This document shows, piece after piece, positions 52,787 to 61,127 of a stretch of DNA of 64,000 nt. The DNA comes from Roseomonas fluvialis (lineage in GTDB: Bacteria; Pseudomonadota; Alphaproteobacteria; Acetobacterales; Acetobacteraceae), in NCBI RefSeq assembly GCF_022846615.1, contig NZ_AP025637.1:5171001-5235000 (forward strand), given 5' to 3'. The notes below the pieces were generated by a model. The model saw only the letters and a list, made by a program, of their open reading frames with translations, searched no databases and was not told where the DNA came from. The position numbers were made by a program, and so were the translations under genes. Each line of letters opens with the position of its first letter. Position 1 is the first letter of the stretch.

Positions 52787-53224
52787 GTGGCGGAGGATGA
52801 CGGATCGCATCGTGGCCGGCTCGCGCGCCGGCTGATGGTGTTCCTGGCGTCCGCCGCGACGATCATGCCGCTGGCCGCCGCCGCACAGCCGCGCACCGGG
52901 ACGTCCGACAGTGACCCGCGCGACCCGGCGGGGCGCGGCCGGCCCTATACCGGCCAATCGGACAGCGACCCCCGCGATGCCGCGGGCCGCGGACGCCCCC
53001 GCACCGGCCAATCCGACAGCGACCCGCGCGACGCCGCCGGCCGTGGCCGACCTTACACCGGCCAGTCCGACAGTGACCCGCGCGACGGCGCGGGGCGTGG
53101 CCGCCCGCGCACCGGATATTCCGACAGCGACCCCCGCGACGCCGCCGGACGCGGACGCCCGCGCACCGGCTTTTCCGACAGCGACCCGCGCGACGCCGCC
53201 GGGCGCGGACGAGGATCACGATGA
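52787..53224 (+). CDS. exported Asp/Gly-rich repeat protein 3, coupled to the JmjC gene
   Basis: 145 residues from the GTG at 52787 (MAEDDGSHRGRLARRLMVFL). The RLARRLMVF run parallels the RLGRRLLVL of the other two; cleavage is likely at AAAAQ (about 34). Six 18-residue repeats follow, consensus TGxSDSDPRDAAGRGRP with x = T, Q, Q, Q, Y, F, and a short end GRGSR. The repeat is shorter and more uniform than in proteins 1 and 2. Its stop codon overlaps the ATG of the JmjC gene (ATGA, 53221-53224), strong evidence for a shared function. Confidence 0.85.
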   Translation: MAEDDGSHRGRLARRLMVFLASAATIMPLAAAAQPRTGTSDSDPRDPAGRGRPYTGQSDSDPRDAAGRGRPRTGQSDSDPRDAAGRGRPYTGQSDSDPRDGAGRGRPRTGYSDSDPRDAAGRGRPRTGFSDSDPRDAAGRGRGSR

Positions 53225-54411
53225 CCACCACCACCCTGGCCGAGGACGCCTGGTCCCTTGCCTTCGGCACCATGCCCTTCGAAGACGGTCTCGCGCTGCG
53301 CGAGGCGACCGCCTGGCGGCTGATGCCGGGCAACGATCCGGGTCGCTATGCAGGGCTGGTCTCGATCGCCGACCTCGACGACTTCCTGCGCACCGATGCG
53401 GCGCGCGCGCCCCGCGTGTCGATGGCCGACGGGTCGCGCAAGGGCAGCGCCCGCGTGCCGGACGAGGAATACCTCGAGGAAGGCTCCGACCGCGTCGACC
53501 TGCCGCGCCTGCTGGCCCGCCACGATGACGGGGCCTCCCTGGTCGTCTCGCAGTTCCACGAGATCCATCCCCCGCTGGCGCGCTTCTGCCGGGGGCTCGA
53601 GAAGGCCTTCCTGCATGGCGTGCAGGCCAACATCTACCTGACGCCGCCCGGCGCGCAGGGCTTCCGTGTGCATTTCGACACGCATGACGTGCTGGTGCTG
53701 CAGGTCTCCGGCCGCAAGGCGTGGCGGGTGTGGGACCACATCCCGTACCCGGCGCCCACGCGGCACACGCCCTGGGCCAACAATGCCGAGGTGCAGGGCG
53801 ACCCCCATGCACTGGTGATGGCGCCCGGCGATGCGCTGTACCTGCCGCGCGGCGTCATGCACGAAGCCATGGTGCAGGACGGCGCCGACCCGTCGCTGCA
53901 TGTCACCATCGGTTTCATGGAACCCGCGATCGGCGAATTGCTGCGCGCCCTGCTGGGCGACCTGGAAGCCGAGGATCCCGCGCTACGCACCGCCATCCCG
54001 ACCTGGCGCCTGGCCGATGGCGGACTGGCGCTGGTGGAACAGCGGCTGGCGGCGGCGCTGGATGTGCTGCGCCGGCCGGGGCTGGCGGACCGCCTCGCGC
54101 TGATGGCGCTGGACCGCCTGTCGCGCGACCGCATGGCGCTGCCCGCGCGCGGGCTGTACGGCCGCGCGCCGGCGCCGCAGGACCGGCTGCGCCTGTCGGC
54201 CAGCATGCACCACACGCTGGTCCCGCTGCCCGAAGGCGGCGCCGCGCTGCGCTGGTATGGCGGTGTCGAGACACTCACCGGCGCCGAGTGCGACTGGCTG
54301 CAGGCGCTGGAGGACGGCGCGACGCCCGAGGCGCTGGGCGACGGCGCGCTGGCCTTCTGCCGGCGCCTGGCGCGCGTCGGGTTGCTCGAGGTCGAACCCG
54401 CCGGCGCGTGA
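53221..54411 (+). CDS. JmjC-domain 2-oxoglutarate/Fe(II) oxygenase, RoxA/YcfD-like
   Basis: 396 residues. The JmjC cupin core lies at about 90-235: the iron ligands are His151 and Asp153 in GFRVHFDTHDVLVLQVSG and His214 in LYLPRGVMHEAMVQDG; KAWRVWDH follows the pattern of ribosomal oxygenases. Upstream, PPLARFCRGLEKAFLHGVQAN forms part of the fold; the C-terminal 150 residues are helical with a winged-helix-like end, as in YcfD/MINA. Relatives hydroxylate Arg or His of ribosomal proteins uL16, uL15 or others. No signal peptide, so it acts in the cytoplasm. Coupling to gene 52787 makes the repeat proteins the natural candidate substrates (inference). Confidence 0.92.
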   Translation: MTTTTLAEDAWSLAFGTMPFEDGLALREATAWRLMPGNDPGRYAGLVSIADLDDFLRTDAARAPRVSMADGSRKGSARVPDEEYLEEGSDRVDLPRLLARHDDGASLVVSQFHEIHPPLARFCRGLEKAFLHGVQANIYLTPPGAQGFRVHFDTHDVLVLQVSGRKAWRVWDHIPYPAPTRHTPWANNAEVQGDPHALVMAPGDALYLPRGVMHEAMVQDGADPSLHVTIGFMEPAIGELLRALLGDLEAEDPALRTAIPTWRLADGGLALVEQRLAAALDVLRRPGLADRLALMALDRLSRDRMALPARGLYGRAPAPQDRLRLSASMHHTLVPLPEGGAALRWYGGVETLTGAECDWLQALEDGATPEALGDGALAFCRRLARVGLLEVEPAGA

Positions 54412-54554
54412 TGCCGAAGGCGGGCGCGCTTGGCTCGTGCCGAGCGCCCGAATGGCCCGCCGCCGGCTGTCGCACGTCACGGAAACCGGAGGCGTCCGCG
54501 GAGCGGCAAGAGCGGATACCACGGCCGAAGCAGGCGAACGTGGCATGAGACGCG

Positions 54555-54586
54555 GCGGCGCGCCGGGACAGGGCCCGGCGCGCCGC
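54555..54586 (-). terminator. strong hairpin after the OYE gene
   Basis: GCGGCGCGCCGGG (54555-54567) pairs perfectly with CCCGGCGCGCCGC (54574-54586), six-base loop. It lies 7 bp after the stop of the alkene reductase on the minus strand. There is no long T-tract, so the terminator role is probable and not certain. Confidence 0.6.
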
Positions 54587-54592
54587 ATCGGG

Positions 54593-55657
54593 TCAGGCGG
54601 CGGCTGCCAGCGCCGGGTAGTCGGTGTAGCCCTTCGCGTCACCGCCATAGAAGGTCGCGGTGTCCGGCGCGTTGAGCGCGGCGCCCGTGCGCAGCCGCTC
54701 CGGCAGGTCGGGATTCGCCAGGAAGGCCGACCCGAAGGAGACGAGATCGGCACGCCCGGCCGCGATATCCGCATCCGCACGCGCCCGGTCATATCCGCCG
54801 TTCAGCATCAGCGGCCCATCGAAACGGCGCCGCGCGATGCCCGCCGCGTCGTAGCCATAGGCCCCGCCCACCAGGTGGAAGTAGGCCAGGCCGCGGCCCC
54901 GCAGCGCGGTCGCGATGTGGGTCAGCGTCGCCTCGGGGTCGCTGTCCGCGATATCGTTGAAGCTACTGCCCGGGCTGACCCGCAGGCCGACACGCCCGGC
55001 GCCGATCGCTTCCGCCGCCGCCGCGACCGCGCCGAGCAGGAAGCGCGCGCGGTTCTCCACCGACCCGCCCCAGTCGTCGGTGCGCAGGTTCACGTTGGTC
55101 GACAGGAACTGGCTCGGCAGGTAGCCGTTGGCGCCATGGATCTCGACGCCGTCGAAGCCGGCCTCGATCGCAAGCGACGCGGCGCGGCCATAGCTTGCGA
55201 TCACCGCCGGGATCTCGTGCGCCTCCAGCGCCCGCGGCACCGGATGCGGCTTCGGACCCTGCCTGGTGAAGATGTTGCCGGCCGCCGCGACGGCGGAGGG
55301 CGCCACCGGCGTGCCGCCATCCAGGAAGTCGGGATGCGAGATGCGCCCGGTGTGCATGAGCTGCACCACGATGCGCCCGCCCGTCGCATGCACCGCATCG
55401 GTCACGCGCCGCCAGCCGGCGACCTGCGCCGCGTCATACAGGCCCGGAATGTCGATGTAGCCGCGCCCGCCGGCGTCGGGCGTGGTGCCCTCGGTGATGA
55501 TCAGGCCGGCGGAGGCGCGCTGCGCGTAGTACAGCGCGTTCAGTTCGGTCGGCACGCCGCCAGGGCTGCGGTTGCGCGTCATGGGCGCCATCGCGATGCG
55601 GTTGTGCAGCGCGATGTCACCGATGCGCACGGGGGTGAACAGGTTCGCTTCGCTCAT
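54593..55657 (-). CDS. alkene reductase, old yellow enzyme family (NemA-like)
   Basis: 354 residues from the ATG at 55657 (MSEANLFTPVRIGDIALHNR), 8 bp after AAGGA; a second ATG two codons upstream is too close to it. OYE motifs: MAPMTRNRSPGGVPTELNAL, QLMHTGRISHPDF, AIEAGFDGVEIHGANGYLPS with the His/Asn substrate pair, and VSFGSAFLANPDLPERLR. FMN enzyme reducing activated C=C bonds or nitro/nitrate esters with NADPH. Operon with the DoxX gene; likely controlled by the divergent LysR regulator. Confidence 0.94.
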   Translation of the reverse strand: MSEANLFTPVRIGDIALHNRIAMAPMTRNRSPGGVPTELNALYYAQRASAGLIITEGTTPDAGGRGYIDIPGLYDAAQVAGWRRVTDAVHATGGRIVVQLMHTGRISHPDFLDGGTPVAPSAVAAAGNIFTRQGPKPHPVPRALEAHEIPAVIASYGRAASLAIEAGFDGVEIHGANGYLPSQFLSTNVNLRTDDWGGSVENRARFLLGAVAAAAEAIGAGRVGLRVSPGSSFNDIADSDPEATLTHIATALRGRGLAYFHLVGGAYGYDAAGIARRRFDGPLMLNGGYDRARADADIAAGRADLVSFGSAFLANPDLPERLRTGAALNAPDTATFYGGDAKGYTDYPALAAAA

Positions 55658-55718
55658 GGTCATGGTCCTTGGTCGCGAAGGGGCGGGGCGTCTCGGCCCC
55701 GCCCGCGCTTCGCAGGGT

Positions 55719-56153
55719 TCAGGCGTTGACGGTGGCGGCCTGGCGGCCGATCAGGCGCTTCACGTCCAGCGCATGGGCGCCGGCGCCAAGCCCGGCCTGC
55801 ACCAGCAGCGCCACCGTCCAGAAGGCGGGGAATTCCCAGCCGCCGCCCTGGGCCGAGAACATCCAGCCCGCGGGCAGATGCTGGATGGTGGCGCCGACCA
55901 GGATCGGCACCGACAGCAGGCTCACGGTCCGCACGCCCACGCCGGCGATCAGCGCGATGCCCGCGCCGATCTCGGCGAAGGTGACGATCGCGCCGAAGAT
56001 CGGCGGGTAGCCCAGCGAACCGAAGAACCCCATCGTGCCCGCGAGCCCGAAGGTGCCCAGCTTCAGCAGCCCGCCATGGGCCAGGAACATCACGCCCATG
56101 CTCACGCGGAGCAGGAGGGCGGCATAGGGGGTCGTGGTCTTCGTATCGGTCAT
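55719..56153 (-). CDS. DoxX-family membrane protein
   Basis: 144 residues from the ATG at 56153 (MTDTKTTTPYAALLLRVSMG), AAGGACC upstream. Four membrane helices; DoxX signature LRVSMGVMFLAHGGLLKLGT and GYPPIFGAIVTFAEIGAGIA. Family members are linked to thiosulfate:quinone oxidation or quinone/redox stress, but most are uncharacterised. First gene of the operon with the alkene reductase, an arrangement seen with electrophile-responsive LysR regulators. Confidence 0.9.
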   Translation of the reverse strand: MTDTKTTTPYAALLLRVSMGVMFLAHGGLLKLGTFGLAGTMGFFGSLGYPPIFGAIVTFAEIGAGIALIAGVGVRTVSLLSVPILVGATIQHLPAGWMFSAQGGGWEFPAFWTVALLVQAGLGAGAHALDVKRLIGRQAATVNA

Positions 56154-56266
56154 CGTCGTGGTCCTTGGTGTGGGAGGCCCCGTGGGGCTTCGATGGCGCG
56201 GACCATGCGCCCTGAGGGCAGCGCGCTTCCAACGGCGCTTCGGAACGTCCATCATCACCCCTACGA

Positions 56267-57238
56267 ATGGCGGACCTCTCCACCCTCGATCTCAACCTGC
56301 TGCGGGTGTTCGACGCGGTGGCGCGCGAACGCCACGTCACGCGCGCCGCACAGCGGCTGAACCTGTCGCAGCCTGCCGTATCCAACGCGCTGGCACGGCT
56401 GCGTGCTGCGTTGAACGACGAATTATTCCTGCGCCGGCCGGGCGGCGTGGAGCCGACCGAACTCGCCCTGGCGCTCGCGGGGCCCGTCGCGGAGGTTCTC
56501 GACCGCCTGCGCGAGACGCTGGCCGTCCACGCCCCCTTCGACCCCGCCACATCCGACCGCGTCTTCACCGTGGCCTTCAGCGAATACGCGGAAGCGGTGC
56601 TGGCACCCCGGCTATTGGAACGCATGGGGCACGACGCGCCGCGCTGCCTGCTCGCGATCCGCCACGCCGACCGCACCAACTGGCAGGAACTTCTGGACCG
56701 TGGCGAGGCGGAACTCGCGATCGGCGTGCTGCCCGAACCGCCGGCGATCTACACACGCATCCGCCTGCTGCCGGAAGGCTTCCTGACGCTGATGCGCCCC
56801 GGCCATGCGCTGGCGTCCGGCGTGCTGACGGAAGACCGCCTCATCGCCTTCCCGCATCTTCTGCACTCGCCCAACGGATCGCGCGACGGCGCGCTGGACG
56901 TGGCCCTCGCCACACGCGGCAAGCAGCGCCGCATCGGCGCGGTGGTGGCACACCTGTCGGCCGTGCCGGACATCCTGGCCCGCACCGACATGGTGATGAC
57001 ACTCTCCGCCCGCCTGGCCTGCCGCCTGGCCGAAGCACACGGCCTGGTGCTGCGCGAATCCCCCGTCGAAATCCACCACACACGCCTCTCCCTGATCTTC
57101 CACCGCCGCTTCGAAAGCGACGCCGGCCACGCCTGGCTGCGCCGACTGATGCTGGCGGTGGCACGAGAGGTGCCGGCGGTGGAGGGCGTGGACGGGGGAG
57201 GCGCTGCCTCCCCCGAACCCCCTCCGCCAAAGGCCTAA
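56267..57238 (+). CDS. LysR-family transcriptional regulator
   Basis: 323 residues. HTH at about 6-65 (DLNLLRVFDAVARERHVTRA, then LSQPAVSNALARLRAALNDE) and the LysR effector domain from about 90 (VFTVAFSEYAEAVLAPRLLE). Divergent from the DoxX-OYE operon with a 113-bp gap, the classical position for its target. Oddity: the last residues, GGGAASPEPPPPKA, are read from a family 3 hairpin module that provides the stop codon, so the natural C-terminus was probably extended by the repeat. Confidence 0.93.
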   Translation: MADLSTLDLNLLRVFDAVARERHVTRAAQRLNLSQPAVSNALARLRAALNDELFLRRPGGVEPTELALALAGPVAEVLDRLRETLAVHAPFDPATSDRVFTVAFSEYAEAVLAPRLLERMGHDAPRCLLAIRHADRTNWQELLDRGEAELAIGVLPEPPAIYTRIRLLPEGFLTLMRPGHALASGVLTEDRLIAFPHLLHSPNGSRDGALDVALATRGKQRRIGAVVAHLSAVPDILARTDMVMTLSARLACRLAEAHGLVLRESPVEIHHTRLSLIFHRRFESDAGHAWLRRLMLAVAREVPAVEGVDGGGAASPEPPPPKA

Positions 57239-57425
57239 GCGCCCTTGGAACCCTCGACTTGATCGGGGGAATTGGGGAGGGGCATCGTCGGTGCGTCCAG
57301 GCGCGACGTGCCCGCCATGCCCCTCCCCAATTCCCCCGATTTGACCGCGATCCAAGGGGCCGTTGCCCCTTGGTGGGTGGGGTTCGGGGAGGGCAAAGCC
57401 CTCCCCGCCCTGGACCTCCGCGCCC
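57194..57425. repeat. family 3 compound hairpin repeat
   Basis: Contains in order GGGGGAGGC/GCCTCCCCC (57194-57214), a perfect 24-bp inverted repeat (57262-57285 with 57317-57340) built on TTGGGGAGGGGCAT, then CCAAGGGGC/GCCCCTTGG (57352-57373) and CGGGGAGGGC/GCCCTCCCCG (57385-57407). The same series occurs at 60913-61113. It separates lysR from the GMC gene. Confidence 0.85.
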
Positions 57426-57437
57426 GGGCGCGCTCCC

Positions 57438-59048
57438 ATGCCGCGCATGGATCAGACCTTCGACCATGTCATCGTCGGTGCCGGCAGTGCGGGTTGTGTG
57501 TTGGCGAACCGCCTGTCGGCCGATGGGCGTGCCAGTGTTGCCGTCATCGAGGCCGGGGGGCGGGATCGGCATCCCTACATCCACATCCCGGCGGGCTATG
57601 CGCGCATCCTCGATCATCCGCGCCTGACCTGGCGGTTTCGCACCGAGCCGGATGCAGCGACGGGGGGGCGGGCGCTCGATTATCCGCGTGGGCGGGTGTG
57701 GGGCGGGTCGTCGTCGATCAACGGCCTGGGGCATGTGCGCGGGCATCCGTCGGACTACGACCTGTGGGCGCAGAAGGGCTGCACGGGTTGGGGATGGGAC
57801 GACCTGCTGCCGTATTTCATGAGGCACGAGAGCTTCGCCGGCGGCGGCGAGGGGCGCGGCACCAGTGGCCCGCAGCCGATCGAACACCTGGCCGAGACAC
57901 CCGACCTGCTGCGCGAATTCGCCGCGGCGGCGGAGGCGATCGGCCTGCCGGTGAATGCCGACATGAACGGCCCACGGCGCGAGGGTTTCTCGACCTTCCA
58001 GCAGACCAGGCGCGGGCAGCGGCGCGTCTCGGCGGCGCGGGCGTACCTCGTGCCGGCGCTGTCGCGCCCGAACCTGCAGGTGGTCAGCGATGCGATGGCG
58101 CTGCGCGTGGTCGTGCAGGAAGGGCGCGCAGTGGGCGTGCTGGTGCGCCGCAACGGCGAGGAGACGCTGCTGCGCGCGCGCTTCGGCGTGGTGCTGTCCG
58201 CGGGTGCGATCGGATCGCCGCACCTGCTGCAGCTCTCGGGCATCGGGCCGGGGGATGAGCTGGCGGCGCACGGCATCGCGCCGGTGCTCGATGCGCCTGG
58301 CGTGGGGCGCAACCTGCAGGACCACTACATCGCGCGGCTGACGTTTCGCCTGACGGATCATCGCTGGTCGGCGAACCGCCGCATCGTCTGGCCGCGGCTG
58401 GCGATCGAGGTGCTGCGCTGGGCCACCACGGGCAAGGGCGTGCTGACCTGGTCGCCGGGGATGATGTCGCTGTTCGCGCGCACGCAGGACGGGCTGGAGG
58501 CGCCGGACGTGCAGATCAACGGCGGGCCGATCTCCTGGGCGGAGGGACGCATCGGCGTGCCCGAATCCGAACCCGGCTTCACGCTGGGCGTGTGGCAATG
58601 CCGCCCGCACAGCCGCGGCAGCGTCATGCTGAAATCCCCGCGGGCGGAGGACGCACCGGCGATCGCGCCGCGCTTCCTGACCGAACGCGCGGACGAGGAT
58701 TGCGTGGTGCGCGGCATGCGCCTGGCACGCCGCTGGATGGCGGCGGAACCCCTGCGCGGGATCGTGGCGGGGGAGGTTCGCCCAGGTCCCGCGGCCGAGA
58801 GCGACGAGGCGCTGCTGGCGTTTGCGAAGGCCACCGGCGGGACGGTGTACCACCCCTCCTGCACGGTGCGGATGGGTGGCGATCCGGGCGTGCCGCTCGA
58901 TGCGCGGCTGCGGCTGCGCGGGATCAATGGGCTGCGCGTGGTGGATGCCTCGGTGTTCCCGGACATCCCCGTGTGCAACATCAACGCGACGGTGCTGAGC
59001 GTGGCGGAGAAGGCGGCGGTGTTGATCGCAGAGGATATGCGGGGGTGA
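57438..59048 (+). CDS. GMC-family FAD oxidoreductase (choline dehydrogenase-like)
   Basis: 536 residues from the ATG at 57438 (MPRMDQTFDHVIVGAGSAGC); the ATG at 57447 is an alternative. ADP-binding GAGSAG, GMC signature 1 YPRGRVWGGSSSINGLGHVR, signature 2 GAIGSPHLLQLSGIGPGDEL, and the active-site His472 in VYHPSCTVRMGGDPG with the NINATVLSVAEKAA end. Oxidises an alcohol and passes electrons to the respiratory chain or oxygen; the substrate is unknown (choline is only the best-known relative). No betaine genes are adjacent. Confidence 0.92.
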   Translation: MPRMDQTFDHVIVGAGSAGCVLANRLSADGRASVAVIEAGGRDRHPYIHIPAGYARILDHPRLTWRFRTEPDAATGGRALDYPRGRVWGGSSSINGLGHVRGHPSDYDLWAQKGCTGWGWDDLLPYFMRHESFAGGGEGRGTSGPQPIEHLAETPDLLREFAAAAEAIGLPVNADMNGPRREGFSTFQQTRRGQRRVSAARAYLVPALSRPNLQVVSDAMALRVVVQEGRAVGVLVRRNGEETLLRARFGVVLSAGAIGSPHLLQLSGIGPGDELAAHGIAPVLDAPGVGRNLQDHYIARLTFRLTDHRWSANRRIVWPRLAIEVLRWATTGKGVLTWSPGMMSLFARTQDGLEAPDVQINGGPISWAEGRIGVPESEPGFTLGVWQCRPHSRGSVMLKSPRAEDAPAIAPRFLTERADEDCVVRGMRLARRWMAAEPLRGIVAGEVRPGPAAESDEALLAFAKATGGTVYHPSCTVRMGGDPGVPLDARLRLRGINGLRVVDASVFPDIPVCNINATVLSVAEKAAVLIAEDMRG

Positions 59049-59119
59049 GGCGGCAGAGCAGGGCGCCCCGGCGCGCCGCCTTGCACTCGGTTGGTGACTG
59101 ACGAAGGAGGCGGGGACCC

Positions 59120-59758
59120 GTGGCAGCGCTGATAAAGTTCTCGATTGACGGGCGCTGGGTGCCGCTCGTGGACGGGAGCCGAGACAATGGTCGGGAAAGG
59201 AGCGCCGTGCTGGCCGGACACGTCCCGCCCATCCGGCAATTCGACTTTGGCTTCATGGGCAAGCGGTTCGATCCAGCTGACGTCAGGATAGAGTTCTGGC
59301 TGAAGACGAATCACAGGACGCTGGCGGATGTGCTTCCGGTTGTCGGTTCCTGGGGTTGCTCGGCCGAGTTCCGGGACATCGTCGAGGCGTTTGAACCCGG
59401 CCTACACCAGTTCTTCCCGATCACCCTGCGCCGGCCGAGCGGCAAGCCGATCCTGCGTCTGGACGGGCGGGAGGTCGGACCGGGGCAGTACTTCATCATG
59501 AACCCCCTGCAGCAGATCGAGGCTCTGCTGCCCGAACACTGCGTCGCCCCCTGGGGCGAGCGGCGCAAGACCGTGCGGGGCGTGATGCCGGATGTCGACG
59601 ACCTCTGTGTCTCGCGGGCGGCGATCGAAGGGCGGCACTTGTGGCTCAACAAGCCGTACATCGGCAGCGGCCTGATCTTCATCTCGGACGCTCTCGGCGC
59701 CGCGTTGCGCGAGAAGGGTCTCAAGGGGTTCGTCATGAAGCCGGTGCGCGAAGCGTAG
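59120..59758 (+). CDS. Imm11/DUF1629-like immunity-family protein
   Basis: 212 residues from the GTG at 59120, with an AAGGAGG ribosome-binding site 8 bp upstream. The sequence has the DUF1629 (Imm11) pattern: a beta-rich N-terminal part, FRDIVEAFEPGLHQFFPITL near the middle, and HLWLNKPYIGSGLIFISDAL with GLKGFVMKPV at the end. Members protect against polymorphic toxins delivered by contact systems. No toxin gene is adjacent, so it is an orphan. Codon use is less GC-biased than its neighbours, consistent with transfer. Confidence 0.65.
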   Translation: MAALIKFSIDGRWVPLVDGSRDNGRERSAVLAGHVPPIRQFDFGFMGKRFDPADVRIEFWLKTNHRTLADVLPVVGSWGCSAEFRDIVEAFEPGLHQFFPITLRRPSGKPILRLDGREVGPGQYFIMNPLQQIEALLPEHCVAPWGERRKTVRGVMPDVDDLCVSRAAIEGRHLWLNKPYIGSGLIFISDALGAALREKGLKGFVMKPVREA

Positions 59759-59840
59759 TCCATCGACCTCAGCGACCAAGCCTCGACGAAGCGCCAGGGG
59801 TCAGGGGCGGAGTCGTTCCCGTGCCCGCCCCTTCGCGCCC

Positions 59841-60818
59841 TCACTCCTCGAACCGGAGCCCCTTCGCCCGGATCAGCGCGCTCCACTTCTCCGCTTCCGT
59901 CCGCATATGCGCCTGCGCCGTCGCCACATCCGAACCGCCCGCGCCGATGAAGCCGACCTCCGCCACGCGGGCACGCACATCCGGCTGCGACAGCGCATGC
60001 CGCGCCGCCGCGTTCAGGCGGTTCACCACGGCATCGGGCGTCGCCGCCGGCACCCACCACATCACCCAGGAATTCGCCTCGAAGCCCGGCGCGATGGTCT
60101 CGGCCATGGTCGGCACATCGGGCAGGGCGGGCACGCGCTGCGCGGTGTTCACCGCCAGCGCCTGCAGCGCGCCATCACGCACCTGGCCCATCGTGGCGGG
60201 CATGTCGGCGAACATGAACTGCACCACCCCCGCACGGATATCGGTCAGCCCCGCCGCGGTGCCGCGATAGTTCACCAGGGTGAAATCCGCCCCCGACATC
60301 GACTGGTACAGCACGGCGGCGAGCTGGTGCGGCGTACCCGGCCCGCCCGTCGCCGCGGAAAACCTCGAGCCGTTCGCGCGCATCGCCGCATCCCAGGCGC
60401 GCACATCGGCGAACAGCCCAGGTCGCGCCACCAGAATGAACGGCGTGGTGGCCAGCAGGCTCACCGGCTTGAAGTCGGACAGCGCATAGCCCGGGTCACG
60501 CATCATGAACGGCGCAATAACCGAGGAGATCGGCGCGAGCAGCACCGTCAGCCCGTCCGGCGCCGCCCGCGCGACCGACCGCGTGCCCACCGCCGCCCCC
60601 GCACCAGGCCGGTTCTCGACCACCATGGGCTGGCCCAGCACTGCCTGCATGTGCGGCGCCATGACGCGCGCGAGGATGTCGGGCGACCCACCCGGCGCGA
60701 AGGGGTTGATCAGCCGCACGGTCTCGCGCGGGGACCAGTCCTGCGCACGCGCCAGGTGCGGCACGGCAGGCACGGCAGCAATTGCCGCAAGCGCGGCACG
60801 ACGGGTGGCACGGATCAT
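59841..60818 (-). CDS. Bug-family (TctC-like) periplasmic solute-binding protein
   Basis: 325 residues from the ATG at 60818 (MIRATRRAALAAIAAVPAVP; an ATG three codons upstream is possible). Signal peptide ending ARAQ. Bug motifs: VRLINPFAPGGSPDILARVM, PMVVENRPGAGAAVGTRSVA, VNYRGTAAGLTDIRAGVVQF and PALPDVPTMAETIAPGF. Third Bug receptor in the window, again without its own TctAB, so it may share a transporter encoded elsewhere. Confidence 0.92.
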   Translation of the reverse strand: MIRATRRAALAAIAAVPAVPHLARAQDWSPRETVRLINPFAPGGSPDILARVMAPHMQAVLGQPMVVENRPGAGAAVGTRSVARAAPDGLTVLLAPISSVIAPFMMRDPGYALSDFKPVSLLATTPFILVARPGLFADVRAWDAAMRANGSRFSAATGGPGTPHQLAAVLYQSMSGADFTLVNYRGTAAGLTDIRAGVVQFMFADMPATMGQVRDGALQALAVNTAQRVPALPDVPTMAETIAPGFEANSWVMWWVPAATPDAVVNRLNAAARHALSQPDVRARVAEVGFIGAGGSDVATAQAHMRTEAEKWSALIRAKGLRFEE

Positions 60819-60912
60819 CGGATACATCCCAGACAGGCGTGAGGCGTGGCAGGCGTTGTTGGCCGGTGGGCCGGCGCTGCGCAGGTTGGCATGAGATGGG
60901 GCGGACGCAAGA

Positions 60913-61113
60913 CGGGAGGGCTCTGCCCTCCCGGACCCACCCGCCAAGGGCCTAAGGGCCCCTGGACCCCTCGACTTGATTGGGGGATTGGGGAGGGGCA
61001 TCGTCGGGACCACTGGCGCCACGGGCGCGCGGTGCCTCTCCCCAATTCAAACCCGCGATCCAAGGGGCCGTTGCCCCTTGGTGGGGTGGTCTGGAGGGGC
61101 AAAGCCCCTCCAG
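60913..61113. repeat. family 3 compound hairpin repeat
   Basis: CGGGAGGGC/GCCCTCCCG (60913-60933), ATTGGGGAGGGGCA (60987-61000) with TGCCTCTCCCCAAT (61033-61046), CAAGGGGCC/TTGCCCCTTGG and CTGGAGGGGC/GCCCCTCCAG (61091-61113), the same ordered set as at 57194. It fills the gap between the Bug receptor and the PBP gene. Confidence 0.85.
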
Positions 61114-61127
61114 TTCCCGCCCGCCCC

